Of a stretch of DNA of 64,000 bases, positions 12,052 to 22,522 are shown one piece after another. A model generated the notes under the pieces. That model was not told where the DNA came from. It saw only the letters and a program-made list of their open reading frames with translations, and searched no databases. The position numbers and the translations under genes were made by a program. The DNA is from Limnoperna fortunei (Eukaryota; Mollusca; Bivalvia; Mytilida; Modiolidae). Within the stretch, counting starts at the first letter, position 1, and each line of letters starts with the position of its first letter. The stretch is from assembly GCA_944474755.1 (NCBI GenBank), contig OX104122.1:16192641-16256640 (forward strand), in the 5' to 3' direction.

Positions 12052-12655
12052 ATCGAAATACGAAATACGAAATATTTATTTGTTGTAACACATTTACAGT
12101 AAATGGTTATAACACAAACAATACACATAGTACATAGATATATATGAATATTAAACTAATATTATAATAAACTCATAGACTACTGACTATAACCAGATAT
12201 ATGTGTAAACTTGGGGCGACAGTGTCAAGCATTCGCAGGCATTAGTTACAATTTGTAATACATGTAATAATATTTATATATATATAAAAAAAAAAAAAAA
12301 AAAAATGGATGATAGTATGGTGGATTAACTAGATTCCTGACATTTATTTATATAGTCAATTACTGCTTTCAGTATTATTTTAGAGTTGCTATTTAGAATA
12401 TTAATTATATTATTTTCATTTAAAACTTTAAAGTTTTTCAAGGTACTATTGACCTTTTGAATCAGTTCTGTTCTATAAGTTCTATAAGAAGGACAGTGAA
12501 TAAAAAAGTGCATTTCATCTTCAATTTGGGATGCATTGCATTTTTTACATATCCTTTCACCTTTTGGAATATTTTTATATCGTCCTCTTTCTATTGACAG
12601 AGAATGAGCACTTATTCTGTATTTACAGATAATAATATCAATGTATACAAAATGG
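12052..12655 (-). mobile_element. 3' end of a non-LTR retrotransposon (LINE)
   Basis: On the minus strand the open frame from about 12625 down to 12325 reads as the C-terminal part of a LINE reverse-transcriptase protein. It has RISAHSLSIERGRYKNIP, then a Cys-rich ICKKCNASQIEDEMHFFIHC segment (a CCHC-like pattern common in these proteins). A stop follows at 12325. The element continues to about 12052, where the minus strand ends in repeated TATTTCG, a typical short-repeat LINE tail. The 5' end is truncated, so the copy is dead. A poly-A tract on the plus strand (12286-12304) interrupts the 3' UTR. Confidence 0.8.
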
Positions 12656-12659
12656 ATTC

Positions 12660-13320
12660 AATGTTGATTCTGCTACTTAGAATAAAGTTACAAAACGCAT
12701 GAAAGACATTATTTCTACATAAAATAAAGTAAAAAACCTATAAAACTCTAAAGAAAGTGGAAATTGTGGTATTTTGATGGTGCATGTGGTAGCCTGTGGT
12801 TACGTGTGGTAAAAAAGTCACACCCATACAGATACCAAGCCAATGTCGAAGGGCAGCAACTCGGAGACCTTTGGTCCAGATGAGCACTTTTCGGATCATA
12901 TTTTAAGGGCAATATTTCGCAAGGAGGCACGTCAGATTGGTTCTTAAACGAGTGATACACACTATTTATCAAAAAGCTCATTTATTGACATTTTATTCAT
13001 TAAAAAACCACTGGGCAATTGCTTATGAAAATAACCCATAAAAAATTCGAATAGCACAAGTAAACAATATTAGCGCATTGTATTACCTTACCAAAAAAGA
13101 AAGTAAAACTTTTAGGTCTACATAGTAAAGTAGGTTTTAATTTAATCATGCCTAAATCCTAAATCGTCAGCTAACAAATACGTCGCCATTTTGATGGCGT
13201 TCGCTATTTCGGGTGTGCTGACCCGAACACAATATGGTGAAGTTGCCGAGCATTAATGACAATGACATATGTCAACTATTCAGAAAAACTAATCACTTTC
13301 TAAAAATATGAATATGAATA
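12660..13320. other. No gene recognised
   Basis: AT-rich sequence without a recognised exon. Confidence 0.35.
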
Positions 13321-13323
13321 TAG

Positions 13324-13590
13324 GAGCGAGCATCGCATATAGTATGGATCATGACGTTACTTCGGAGCACCCTAAAATGCATAGATCTGCATTCCATAGC
13401 ATATCTGACGTGACGTCTTTAATGTCTTTAATGAGTTGGTGACGTCACAAAAATGTAAAAAAAAAAATATACAGCGTTTTTTGAGATTTAAAAATTGTCT
13501 GATATGTTTGCTGTGTATTAAAAATTAAACACTTCAATTTTATCAATGTCAAAATTAATGTCTACTTTAAAATTAATTACGCTCGTTTAC
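13324..13590 (+). repeat. Dispersed repeat family R, copy 2
   Basis: Begins GCGAGCATCGCATAT. Contains CGTTACTTCGGAGCACCC and GGTGACGTCACAAAA, and ends near CACTTCAATTTTAT. Same order as copies near 13683 and 16850. Confidence 0.75.
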
Positions 13591-13602
13591 AATATTTTCA
13601 GG

Positions 13603-13672
13603 GCCTCAGTGGCCGTGTGGTTAAGGTAGTTCGTTTACTATTGATCGTGGTCTGTCAAAAGTGAATATAGAC
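13603..13672 (+). mobile_element. SINE 5' head fragment
   Basis: GGCCTCAGTGGCCGTGTGGTT followed by AAGGTAGTTCGTTTACTATT matches the tRNA-like 5' end of the SINE at 21383. The copy is cut off before the B box. Confidence 0.75.
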
Positions 13673-13682
13673 ACAGCTTAAA

Positions 13683-13940
13683 TGCGAGCATCGCATATTT
13701 TATGGTTCATAACGTTACTTCAGAGCACCATTAGAGTGCTTCTGTATTCCTTTTGTGACGTGGGGTCTTTAATGTGTTGGTGACGTCACAAAAAATGTAA
13801 AAAATAAATGAAGCTTTTTTGAGATTGCAAAAAATTGCTCAGCTACCATCCGAAAAGGGTTTGTTCATATTGATCACGTGACATTATTTACACAAATGCA
13901 TGTAACCGTATAGCTTGCATCTGCGTATATTTTTTCCTGG
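13683..13940 (+). repeat. Family R copy 3 joined to a second dispersed repeat
   Basis: Copy 3 runs from GCGAGCATCGCATATTTT to about 13835 and includes TGACGTCA. It is followed by a segment (CAGCTACC, CCGAAAAGGG, GATCACGTGAC, GCATGTAACCGTATAGC) that recurs at about 19033-19135. Confidence 0.7.
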
Positions 13941-14042
13941 AGTACGGGTTGCTATTTGTATTCTTCCGTAAATGGCCGATTTCTGGTACAGATGACCCAG
14001 TACAGATGATCTCACGCGCACACATCTGTACTTGCTGCGTCA

Positions 14043-14132
14043 TCCAATCAAAACGCCAGAAACAAGAACGTTGTTATGGAAGCATAACAACGTTCTTGTT
14101 TGACGTTCTTGTTTCCGGCGTTCTGATTGGAC
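14043..14132. repeat. Foldback repeat
   Basis: CCAATCAAAACGCCAGAAAC and AACAAGAACGTTGTTATG are followed by their inverted copies, ending CCGGCGTTCTGATTGG. Confidence 0.75.
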
Positions 14133-14226
14133 GTCAGAGACAATGAAGTCTAAAACAATGGAGAGTCTATAGGATATAGTGATGTGAAAGTTGTTGGTTT
14201 ACGGAAGAAATTGGTATTTTCATGCG

Positions 14227-14313
14227 CTTTTGGGAAAGCCCGTGTGATCTCTCACTCACGAAAAGACATAAAATTTTTATCACTCGTGAAAGATCATCCG
14301 TCTTTCCCAAAAA
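14227..14313. repeat. Short foldback element
   Basis: TTTTGGGAAAG at the left is matched by CTTTCCCAAAA at the right. The inner GTGATCTCTCAC and TCGTGAAAGATCA segments also pair imperfectly. Confidence 0.65.
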
Positions 14314-14749
14314 CGTATGGAAGAACCTATTAATCTTTCCTGTTTACCTTGTTGTGTATTGGGTTCTTTTTGTTTGCTTAGTTTTGTTTTGGTTTAATGT
14401 GTATGTGTTTTGTTTGTTTTTATTGCCATGCCATATTTGCTGACAAACGGACAAGGAAACTGGAGTATACCCCTATCAATCGACCGGGGATAAAATATAA
14501 AAAATCTTCCTATTTCATGTGATGGCATGTTTTGTTTCATTAAATACTTATTCTGACTGTATGACAAGTAACTTTGTCATCCTATATAATGTATAAAAAT
14601 GCTGAGTTAAATTAATTAGTAACAAAAATTCCATCGTCACACACATGTACTATGTTTATATTCTCTACGATTCACATCCGTTCTAGGCATATATTTTTAC
14701 AATGTTCTACTAGTCGTCTCTGATAGAGTTAACCAAAAGTGCAGGGAAG

Positions 14750-15145
14750 GGCACTCCGGCTTTGTTTAAGAGGACTATTCAAGCTTATATGATCAGCTCT
14801 TGGAAAAAGCAACTTAGGAACCATCCAAGGACAGATCACATGTAACAGGTACGTCGCGATCGTCAGCGAGCTATGACCTTAGAAAGTTTTAAAATAATAA
14901 ACAAACTTTCACCAAAATGCTTTCATAATCTTGATAATGTAAAACAGTCTAAATATGATTTCAGATCAGGTATAACAATATTTTGGACCTCGTAAAATCA
15001 TGCTAAGAAATGCATCCGTTTAGCTGCTGTTGTATTGTTTAAGTTTTGTGTGCTTATTGGGTAAAAATCTTTATAGTGCTCGTGTTATATGTTTATATTG
15101 TGCCGAATGAAAATAAAGCTTCCGTATTCGTATTCGGTCCGAAAA
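14750..15145 (+). mobile_element. Possible LINE 3' tail
   Basis: No intact frame. The stretch ends GAATGAAAATAAAGC then TTCCGTATTCGTATTCGG, a short tandem tail resembling LINE ends. Low confidence because no reverse-transcriptase motif is readable. Confidence 0.35.
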
Positions 15146-15149
15146 ATGA

Positions 15150-15840
15150 CTTAAAATTTCATCCCAGGATCGTATAAGGTAATGAAGGAAACTCGATTTT
15201 GGAACACATCGTTGTTTTACCGAATAAGTATTTCCGAACAATACAAAGAAGCTCGATTTTCATAGAAGCAAAAATTAACATGACACCCGCAACAAAATCT
15301 ACAGCATCAACAAGTACATTATACTAAAAAATGTGGACTGCCAGGAAAAAGATGTTGGAGTGAAGTAACTATTAAAAAGCTTTAAGTGCTTTGTACGGGT
15401 TTTAATTTGTGCTTTGTTTCTGTGCTCAACCTTAAGCTTCTTACATGAATATATACAAAATATATGTTTTAAAGTGCCTGTACATGTATTGTCATGCTGT
15501 TCATCTGTAATGCTTCTCTTATATACTTTGTATGAATGTACATCAACATGCAATGTTTCATTTGTGCTGTCGTGTTATGTGTTATGTTTTTGTGATTTGT
15601 TCTGTTACATAAAATATTTTAGTCGCTTAATTAAGAGCTCAAATATATGTTATATGTTTGTTACAATGTATATATCCGACATCACTATTTTCGTTGAATT
15701 ATTTCGACAGTAACTTAAATTTTCGATCTTTAGACAAACCTGGGACTAGTATAGTTTTATAGGATTAGGATTTAGGATTTATAGGTTCCTGGACAAACAA
15801 CAAAGAAATCCTAAGTGATTATTTTGCCCGTCACTTAAAA
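15150..15840. other. No gene recognised
   Basis: T-rich and AT-rich sequence; open frames here have no recognisable content. Confidence 0.35.
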
Positions 15841-16340
15841 ATCGCGGACGCCTTTTATTGATGCTGAAGTCTGTCCGTCTGTAACAAATCTTCTGCGGGC
15901 TAAGTTTTAAGTTAGGCTTTTGTTACTTGGCCTTGGGAGGTAGATCATTTCAAAGTGATTTGTTGCACACCGTGACTGATGGCATTTGACATTGAACCTT
16001 GACATCGATGTCATATTAATGTTTTCCAAAGGACAAATTCTGATCCCGTCTGTAACTTTTTCTCTTTTGATGTAGGATATATGTGTAGATTATTTCAAGC
16101 AACGTGTTGAGTACCATTGTTTGTGATCATTAATCTTGAACTTAAACCTAAGATTACTTTACTTTCTGGATGAAATCTCGTGTCCGCGCTTTAATTTGCT
16201 TTCGTTTGACGTAGGATTTTGATATTTGGCCTGTGGGTAGATCGTTTTAAGGCGATGTGTCGCGTACAACGGTAAGTGACATTTGACCTTGAACTTTTTA
16301 GCTCGAGTTCATATTATTGCTTTCTGAATGAAAAATTCGT
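15840..16340. repeat. Old tandem-core repeat, three decayed units
   Basis: Units of roughly 190 bp share the order GTAGGAT, TTGGCCTTGGGAGGTAGATC, AAGTGATTTGTTGC and GACATTTGACCTTGAAC. They resemble the core of other molluscan tandem-core elements but no ends could be found. Confidence 0.5.
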
Positions 16341-16849
16341 GTAGGCGCATTTTTTCTTACCATATATTGTCTAATCATAACCTATTGACATCGTGGTCCA
16401 CAGAGATTAATATTAACTCGGTGTTATCTAGTTCATTTTATCTTTTATACTTATTAATGTATTATCTGTGATAAGTTGAAATGTATTTAAATACAAATCA
16501 ACAAACAACACTCAATAATTAGAAACATACAAATAGCATTGTTTATCTAAAATTAAGCAGGGACAGTTAGTATAGAATGTCCCTGAATTTAAGTAATGTA
16601 TTTTTTCAAAATCTGAAAAATTTGCGATTGATACATTTGTGTGATACGTAACCTTGCCTCATCTATTTGCTAGGTGATACAAGATGTATTTGTGTCGGAA
16701 TTACTTTTTGAGGTCACAATGAAAGGTATAACGAATGAATATGCTAATGACTCCCATTCTATGAATGAAATATGACGTCATGATACATGTGCCGTTAGGG
16801 ATATTTTATAAACAAATTCTTCCCAATTGTAAACTCGTACATAGATTTA

Positions 16850-17165
16850 CACCGCATATTTTATGGTTCATGACGTTACTTCAGAGCACCCTAAGAGTGC
16901 CTTTGCGTTCCTTTTGTGACGTGACGTCTTTAATGTGTTGGTGACGTGACAAAAAATATTTTAAAAAAATTAAGCGTTTTTGAGATTGCAAAAAAATTGT
17001 CGGACATTTTCGTTGTTATTATAGTCGGCATAAAAGCTCTACAGAGCTTATGTTTGTAATTTTATATATCCGACTTAAAATAAAAGTTATGTCTGTTCTG
17101 TCTGTCTCTGTCATTTCAAAAACAAACACTTTAATTTTATCGATGAAAAATTTATTTCTGTCTAA
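16850..17165 (+). repeat. Dispersed repeat family R, copy 4
   Basis: Contains CGCATATTTTATGGTTCATG, ACGTTACTTCAGAGCACCC, GTGACGTGACGTC and GGTGACGTGACAAAA. The CRE-like octamer seen in other copies is mutated here. Confidence 0.7.
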
Positions 17166-17695
17166 TTTTAATTCTAATATGACGTCCTGCTTTAGCTATG
17201 TAAACAAAGCCGTGTCAAAATTCCAATAAGTTTAGTTCGCACATGCGTAAACTGCGTGTTTAGTGTAAATGTAAAAACTGACTTACAAATGCCGTTTGTA
17301 CTGTGTTATCCATAATTATTGTTATTGTTAATAATTTAGTTATTTTTAGTCTGAATTCTGAGATTTATATGATTTAAACTACTCCCGATACATTATTTTT
17401 TTAACAATTCTACATTCGAATTAATATGACGTCACAATTAGAATTCCGACGTCATATTACGCTGAACTGAAAATTTCAAACTGAAACGATGCAATTTCGT
17501 TAAGATTTCTCAATATTTTTGTTTAAAAGGTACGTACATTCAATAAAATGACGAGAAAATATGTTTATGTAAATTTTATTTGCTTTAACATACTGTTTTG
17601 GGATATATCGTATTAGTTTAAAAAAAAACAATATTACCACTGAAAGTGTCCTCTTAGAACCGCTTCGAAATTTTAAAACATTTTTTAGACATATT
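17166..17695. other. No gene recognised
   Basis: AT-rich sequence with several TGACGTCA/TGACGTC motifs (for example near 17428 and 17449). Confidence 0.35.
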
Positions 17696-17701
17696 AGAAT
17701 C

Positions 17702-17863
17702 GAAATAGATTATTGCGAGCGGGCTTTATGGGAATTAAAACATGGTCAGACCTTATATTTGTCTTCATTTTATACCTCGCTATCGCTCGGTATAAAATAT
17801 TGACAAATATAAGGTCTGACCATGTTCTAATTCCCATAAAGCCCGCTCGCAATAATCTATTTC
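17702..17863. repeat. Foldback element, ~60-bp arms
   Basis: The left arm starts GAAATAGATTATTGCGAGCG and the right arm ends with its complement, CGCTCGCAATAATCTATTTC. The arms match over about 60 bp around a short centre holding another inverted pair (TACCTCGC/GCTCGGTA). The overlapping open frames on both strands are simply the two faces of this palindrome. Confidence 0.9.
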
Positions 17864-17914
17864 TTAAATTATTTTGTTTTGTGCTCGACCACAATATTTT
17901 CTTCTGACACCTCA

Positions 17915-18940
17915 GCTACCTAGTCTGGGATCCTAACTAAATATTCTCAATACCGTAAGGGGACTTCCGGTTCGAATATACAGTCAGGTCACCAGCATAA
18001 CCTGGTCCCCTGTTGCAAAATTTTTCATTTTCGCAAGCTTCAGTATATAACCACCAGTTTACTACCCGGTTTGATTGGTTGTTTAAAACGCCATGTTTTA
18101 GCTAACTTTTCGCGCGTTTCGTTCCGTTGGAAATTTATGTCAGAGTACAATTTAAATAAAGTAGCTACCTGCTTCTTGTTTTCCGGCTTTCGAGTTAAAC
18201 TGACAAATCTCTGTGAGTTATATCCACATTCGATACATAAATCTATAAAAGCATTCTTTTGATAAACTGTATTTTTATTTGATTTGTTTACCGGACGCCG
18301 GACGTTACGTCATAATGTTTTATATCGGAGTTACGTCAGTTACTGTTAATAATGACGTAAATTTTGAGGCATTCCGAATGTTGCAAAAATCGGTCAAAAT
18401 TTTGACCGGATCCATTGCTGGTGACCTGACTGTATATTCGAACCGGAAGTCCGCTTACGGTATTGAGAATATTTAGTCAGGATCCCAGACTAGTCACAGC
18501 AATGAATCCGGTCAAAATTTTGACCCGTTTGCAACATTCGGAATGCCTCAAAATTGACGTCAGTATTAACTGTAACTGACGTAATTCCGATACAAAGCAT
18601 TATGACGTAACATCCGGCGTCCGGTAATCAAATTCAAATAAAAATACAGTTTATCAAAAGAATGCTTTATAGATTTTATGTCTCGTTTGTGGAAATAACT
18701 CCACTGGGAATGGTCAGTTCAAATGGAAAGCCGGAAAACAAGAAGGAGGTAGCTACTTTATTTAAATTGTATTCTGACAGGAATTTTCGACAGAAGAAAA
18801 CGCGAAAAGCTACCTAAAACATGGCGTTTTAAACAACCAATTAAACTGGGTAGTAAACTGGTGGTGACCTGGGGTTATATTTGAAATTGAAGCTTGAAAA
18901 ATATTGCAACAGGGGACCAGGGTGCCGTTTCATATTTAGT
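17915..18940. repeat. 1-kb composite inverted repeat (A-B-A'-B')
   Basis: B (about 18001-18420, from AACCTGGTCCCCTGTTGC) and B' (about 18498-18930, ending GCAACAGGGGACCAGG) are long imperfect inverted copies. The ~80-bp spacer A' (about 18420-18497, with TATATTCGAACCGGAAGTCC) has an inverted second copy A just outside B at about 17918-18000 (GGACTTCCGGTTCGAATATA). No protein-coding capacity is seen. The element lies about 0.4 kb upstream of the PPIH start codon. Confidence 0.85.
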
Positions 18941-19032
18941 GATCGCTAATTAACTTGCTCGTTATCCCATGCAATTTAAATGGGATAACGACGTGCACGT
19001 TAAGCTAACGATCGCTTTATGAAACGGCACCC
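18920..19032. mobile_element. ~113-bp foldback MITE
   Basis: GGGTGCCGTTTCAT at the left and ATGAAACGGCACCC at the right are perfect complements. Inner arms also pair (CGTTATCCCAT/ATGGGATAACG). It has landed in the outer edge of arm B', since the arm sequence GACCAG|GTTA resumes beyond it. CAG is duplicated on both sides and is a possible 3-bp target duplication. Confidence 0.8.
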
Positions 19033-19135
19033 AGGTTACTCAGCTACCCATCCGAAAAGGGTTCGTTTATATGGATCACGTGACCTTATTTATACAAACA
19101 TGCATGTAACCGTATAGCTCGCATCTGCGATGTTC
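19033..19135 (+). repeat. Dispersed repeat shared with 13843-13940
   Basis: CAGCTACCCATCCGAAAAGG, GATCACGTGACCTTATTTA and GCATGTAACCGTATAGCTCG occur in the same order as in the earlier copy. Confidence 0.75.
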
Positions 19136-19342
19136 GCTATTTAGTTGTGACCGAAATGTGTAATTTTTACAATATCAAAAACTTGTAAATATCCTTTAAA
19201 TAGTGTGTGAAAATTTAATCTAATAACGGTGAAATCATTGATGTTGATTTCAGTCTCGTCGATTTTTGTCTCGGGTTCGGGTCCGAGTTCCCCGAAATAG
19301 TGACCCCTACACAGGGGAAGTAACTATTGACAAAACCATACC

Positions 19343-19414
19343 ATGTCGTACTCAGAAAAGCCTAACAATGCTAACAATCCTGTGGTTTTCTTTGATATTT
19401 CAATTGGAAATTCG
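19343..19414 (+). CDS. PPIH: PPIH exon 1 (coding)
   Basis: 24 codons, [10 protein letters not shown] to SIGNS. The donor consistent with the phase of exon 2 is TCG|GTTGGT, a weak donor. A stronger-looking GTATGA 18 bp downstream would break the frame. Confidence 0.85.
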
Positions 19415-22400
19415 GTTGGTGGAAAGTATGAACATGGAGGCAACATTTGTTACCCCAGTATATTTACTGTCATTGATCTGAACTGGGGCGAACTGGATTT
19501 TTTTTTCTGAAATTCTGTGTGGCGCCGAAAATTAAATATATCATGAATGTTCTATATACTGTAAATTTCATGCAATTAAAGCAACAGTAAATACAAATAG
19601 AGTAGTTTAGGGTTTCGAGGTTTAGCAAATACACTCTGACCAGTCTATGCTTAGACTTGGGTATTTGGCCCTTTTTCACCAATTGTGTACATATATGCTG
19701 GGCAACAGGAATTTGACCCCATATCATTTGGGTCGAAATATGTCCAAAAAAGGTGTGAACGAAGTGAGCGAAGGAGTCTAACACAAAAGTAAACAATTCC
19801 TACCCCTCTACCTTTGTTGAGTTCACTTTGAGAATTTGCATCGACAACATGATTGTAGGCGTTCTACGTACTCAAGGACATTTATTCTTTAAGGATTATT
19901 ACATCAATTCCTTTAATAGATCCATGTTTTTGCATACGCAAAACTTTTCTTGGACTGAAACACTTTATAAACTTCAGGAATTCAGCCATTAACGACTACA
20001 GATTAATTCTCAAGGCAAACAGCTACCCATGGATTTACTGAATACAAGTCAAATCGCCCGACGGAAAAGTTGCCCCCGTCAAAAACTCCACCACTTTTTG
20101 CAAAAATGCCCCCCTATGTTAAATCGCCCCTTGTAAAAAGGCCCCCACCTTTTACAAAATCGCCCCACTTAGCAAAATCGCCCCCATCAAAAACGCCCCC
20201 CACATTGAGCAAAATCGCACCATTTACAAAAATCGCTAATTTCAGTGGTACACAATTATTTATTTTTTCCTTTGATTATATGTCAAGGTAAATCATAAAT
20301 ATGTGCTCTTTCTTCGGTCTTATTAGAATCATGTACGTTCAAAGTTTTTAATTGTTCTTCTTTTTATAGGAAAATACGAAGACACAACAACAACAATTTA
20401 ATCTTTTTTATTATAGCAGAAAACAATATAACAAACACTGGGTACAAACAATACATTATGAACTTTATATTCTTTTGATGATTTTATTTTAAATAACAAA
20501 TCTGTGATTATTTAATCATAATTACAAAAGAATTATATAGTTCTTATCTGAAAATCTTTAAGGTAATTAGGATACTTGTAATAATTAAAAATAACGACAT
20601 TATCGATCATTATTAACAAAACATTTCTAATTTGTAATCAGTGACAATATTATCCTAAAAGGAGTAAATATTTGTACAACTTAATAATTTTATACTATAT
20701 ATAGTATTTTTTGTATGTGGGGAGATTTTGCTGAAGGTGGGGGCATTTTTACAGGGGGACATTTTACAATGGGGCAATTCTGCAAAAAGTGGGGGCGATT
20801 TGACCAGCTAAAACCTTAAGAGAATTATTTGATTCATTGACAAAAATATTTCTCTTTAAATTACATATACAAATTAATATATTGTATCACATCTTCTGAT
20901 GGAAACTATTTTCTAGCTCATTTACAATTAATTATGTACTTAACAAAAAATATTGTCATTATTTGCCTTAGATTGTTATACATCTACTAGATGCTGGTTT
21001 CTACCATCATATGTTAATTGTCTTATCAGTTTTATTGTTATTGAGATATATACAAATAAATGTATGTGTTATCTCTTTTTTAGCTCACCAGTAGTCCATT
21101 TCACAAAAAGTAAGTGTAAAATCTATCGTAAGTGTTGGAAGATCAAAGGGAAATCCTTTATGACATCAGAACTTACGATGGATTTTATACTTACGAGTTT
21201 TTGTGAAATCGACTCCTGACCCCAAGGGTCGTGTGAGCTATTGCCATCACTTGGCGTCCATCATCGCCATTAACTTTTCTTTAAAAATCTTCTTCTTCAA
21301 AACCACCACAAGGTTTGCTTTGAAACTTTGCACATATCATCAGTAAAATGTCCTCTACCAAGTTTGCACAAATCATGGCCTCGGTGGCCCAGTGGTCAAG
21401 GTAGTTCGTCTACTATTGATCACGTGGTCTGTCAACACTGAGATTGCGGGTTCGATTCTCACTGCAGGCAGGGTGTACTCGACTCCAATCTCAATTGACA
21501 AGGATTGCCAGTTTTTCTCCGGGTACTCCGGCTTCCTCCCCCATTAAAAACTGGACGCCATGATATAGCTGAAAAATTGCTGAAAGTGGCATTAAACACC
21601 ATCAAACAAACAAACAAACAAATCATGGCCTCAGACCAACCAACATGGCTGCCTCGGCTAAAAATAGAACAGGGGGGTCAAAGTATAGTTTTTGCCTTAC
21701 AGTTCAAAATGTATAATAGATACAGTAAAAACAGAACAGACTCCTTCTTCAGCACCAGAAGCTCTACAAAACTCTCCATATGGTTGAAGTTGTATGATGA
21801 CTCCTTGTAAAAAAATAAAAATAATACATGTGTGTAATATGTGGCGTGTTTTAAATATAAAAAATAAAAGTTTTGTATGACCTTAGTAGTTTATCCTTTT
21901 ACAGATCTACAGAATCAGGCAAAATTTCCTGTTTATTTTATTATTCAACTTTCACCTTTCACTTGTATTGTATTTTTATTTAATAACTTCTTATCCAGAA
22001 TAAACCAGACATACAGCTTATTCCATTCATTTGATCAGATATACTTATGTTCTTTATGAAAAGCACCAAATATATAGGAAGAAAAATTATGGTACTGTTT
22101 AAAATAACAGATGAACAAAATAATAAAACTTGAAATAGGTACATTGTATTTTTTGTTTTGATCTTTTTAACCTGAATGTGAACATTAACCACGATATGAT
22201 TCAGGAGCAAGGAAGACTGAAGATGGAACTCTTTGCTGATGTTGTTCCAAAGACTGCTGAGAATTTTAGGTAAATTTCACCACTTTAATACTTCTTGTTT
22301 TATGAAATATGGACATGGATAAAGTAAGACCTTATTTATGTGATAGACCTAAGGTATTTAGGATTAATTATATCTTTTATCACAAAAGAAGCTATAAAGA

Positions 22401-22436
22401 AATGGAGCACTTTTGTTTAAATACCCTGAACACATG

Positions 22437-22522
<86 letters not shown>

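Noticed and set aside
17694..17907. Two look-alike 64-66 aa frames on opposite strands
   Set aside because: They are the two strands of one palindrome.
21383..21460. tRNA gene
   Set aside because: The A- and B-boxes belong to a SINE head: the cloverleaf is degenerate and the unit continues into a SINE body with a CAAA tail and target duplication.
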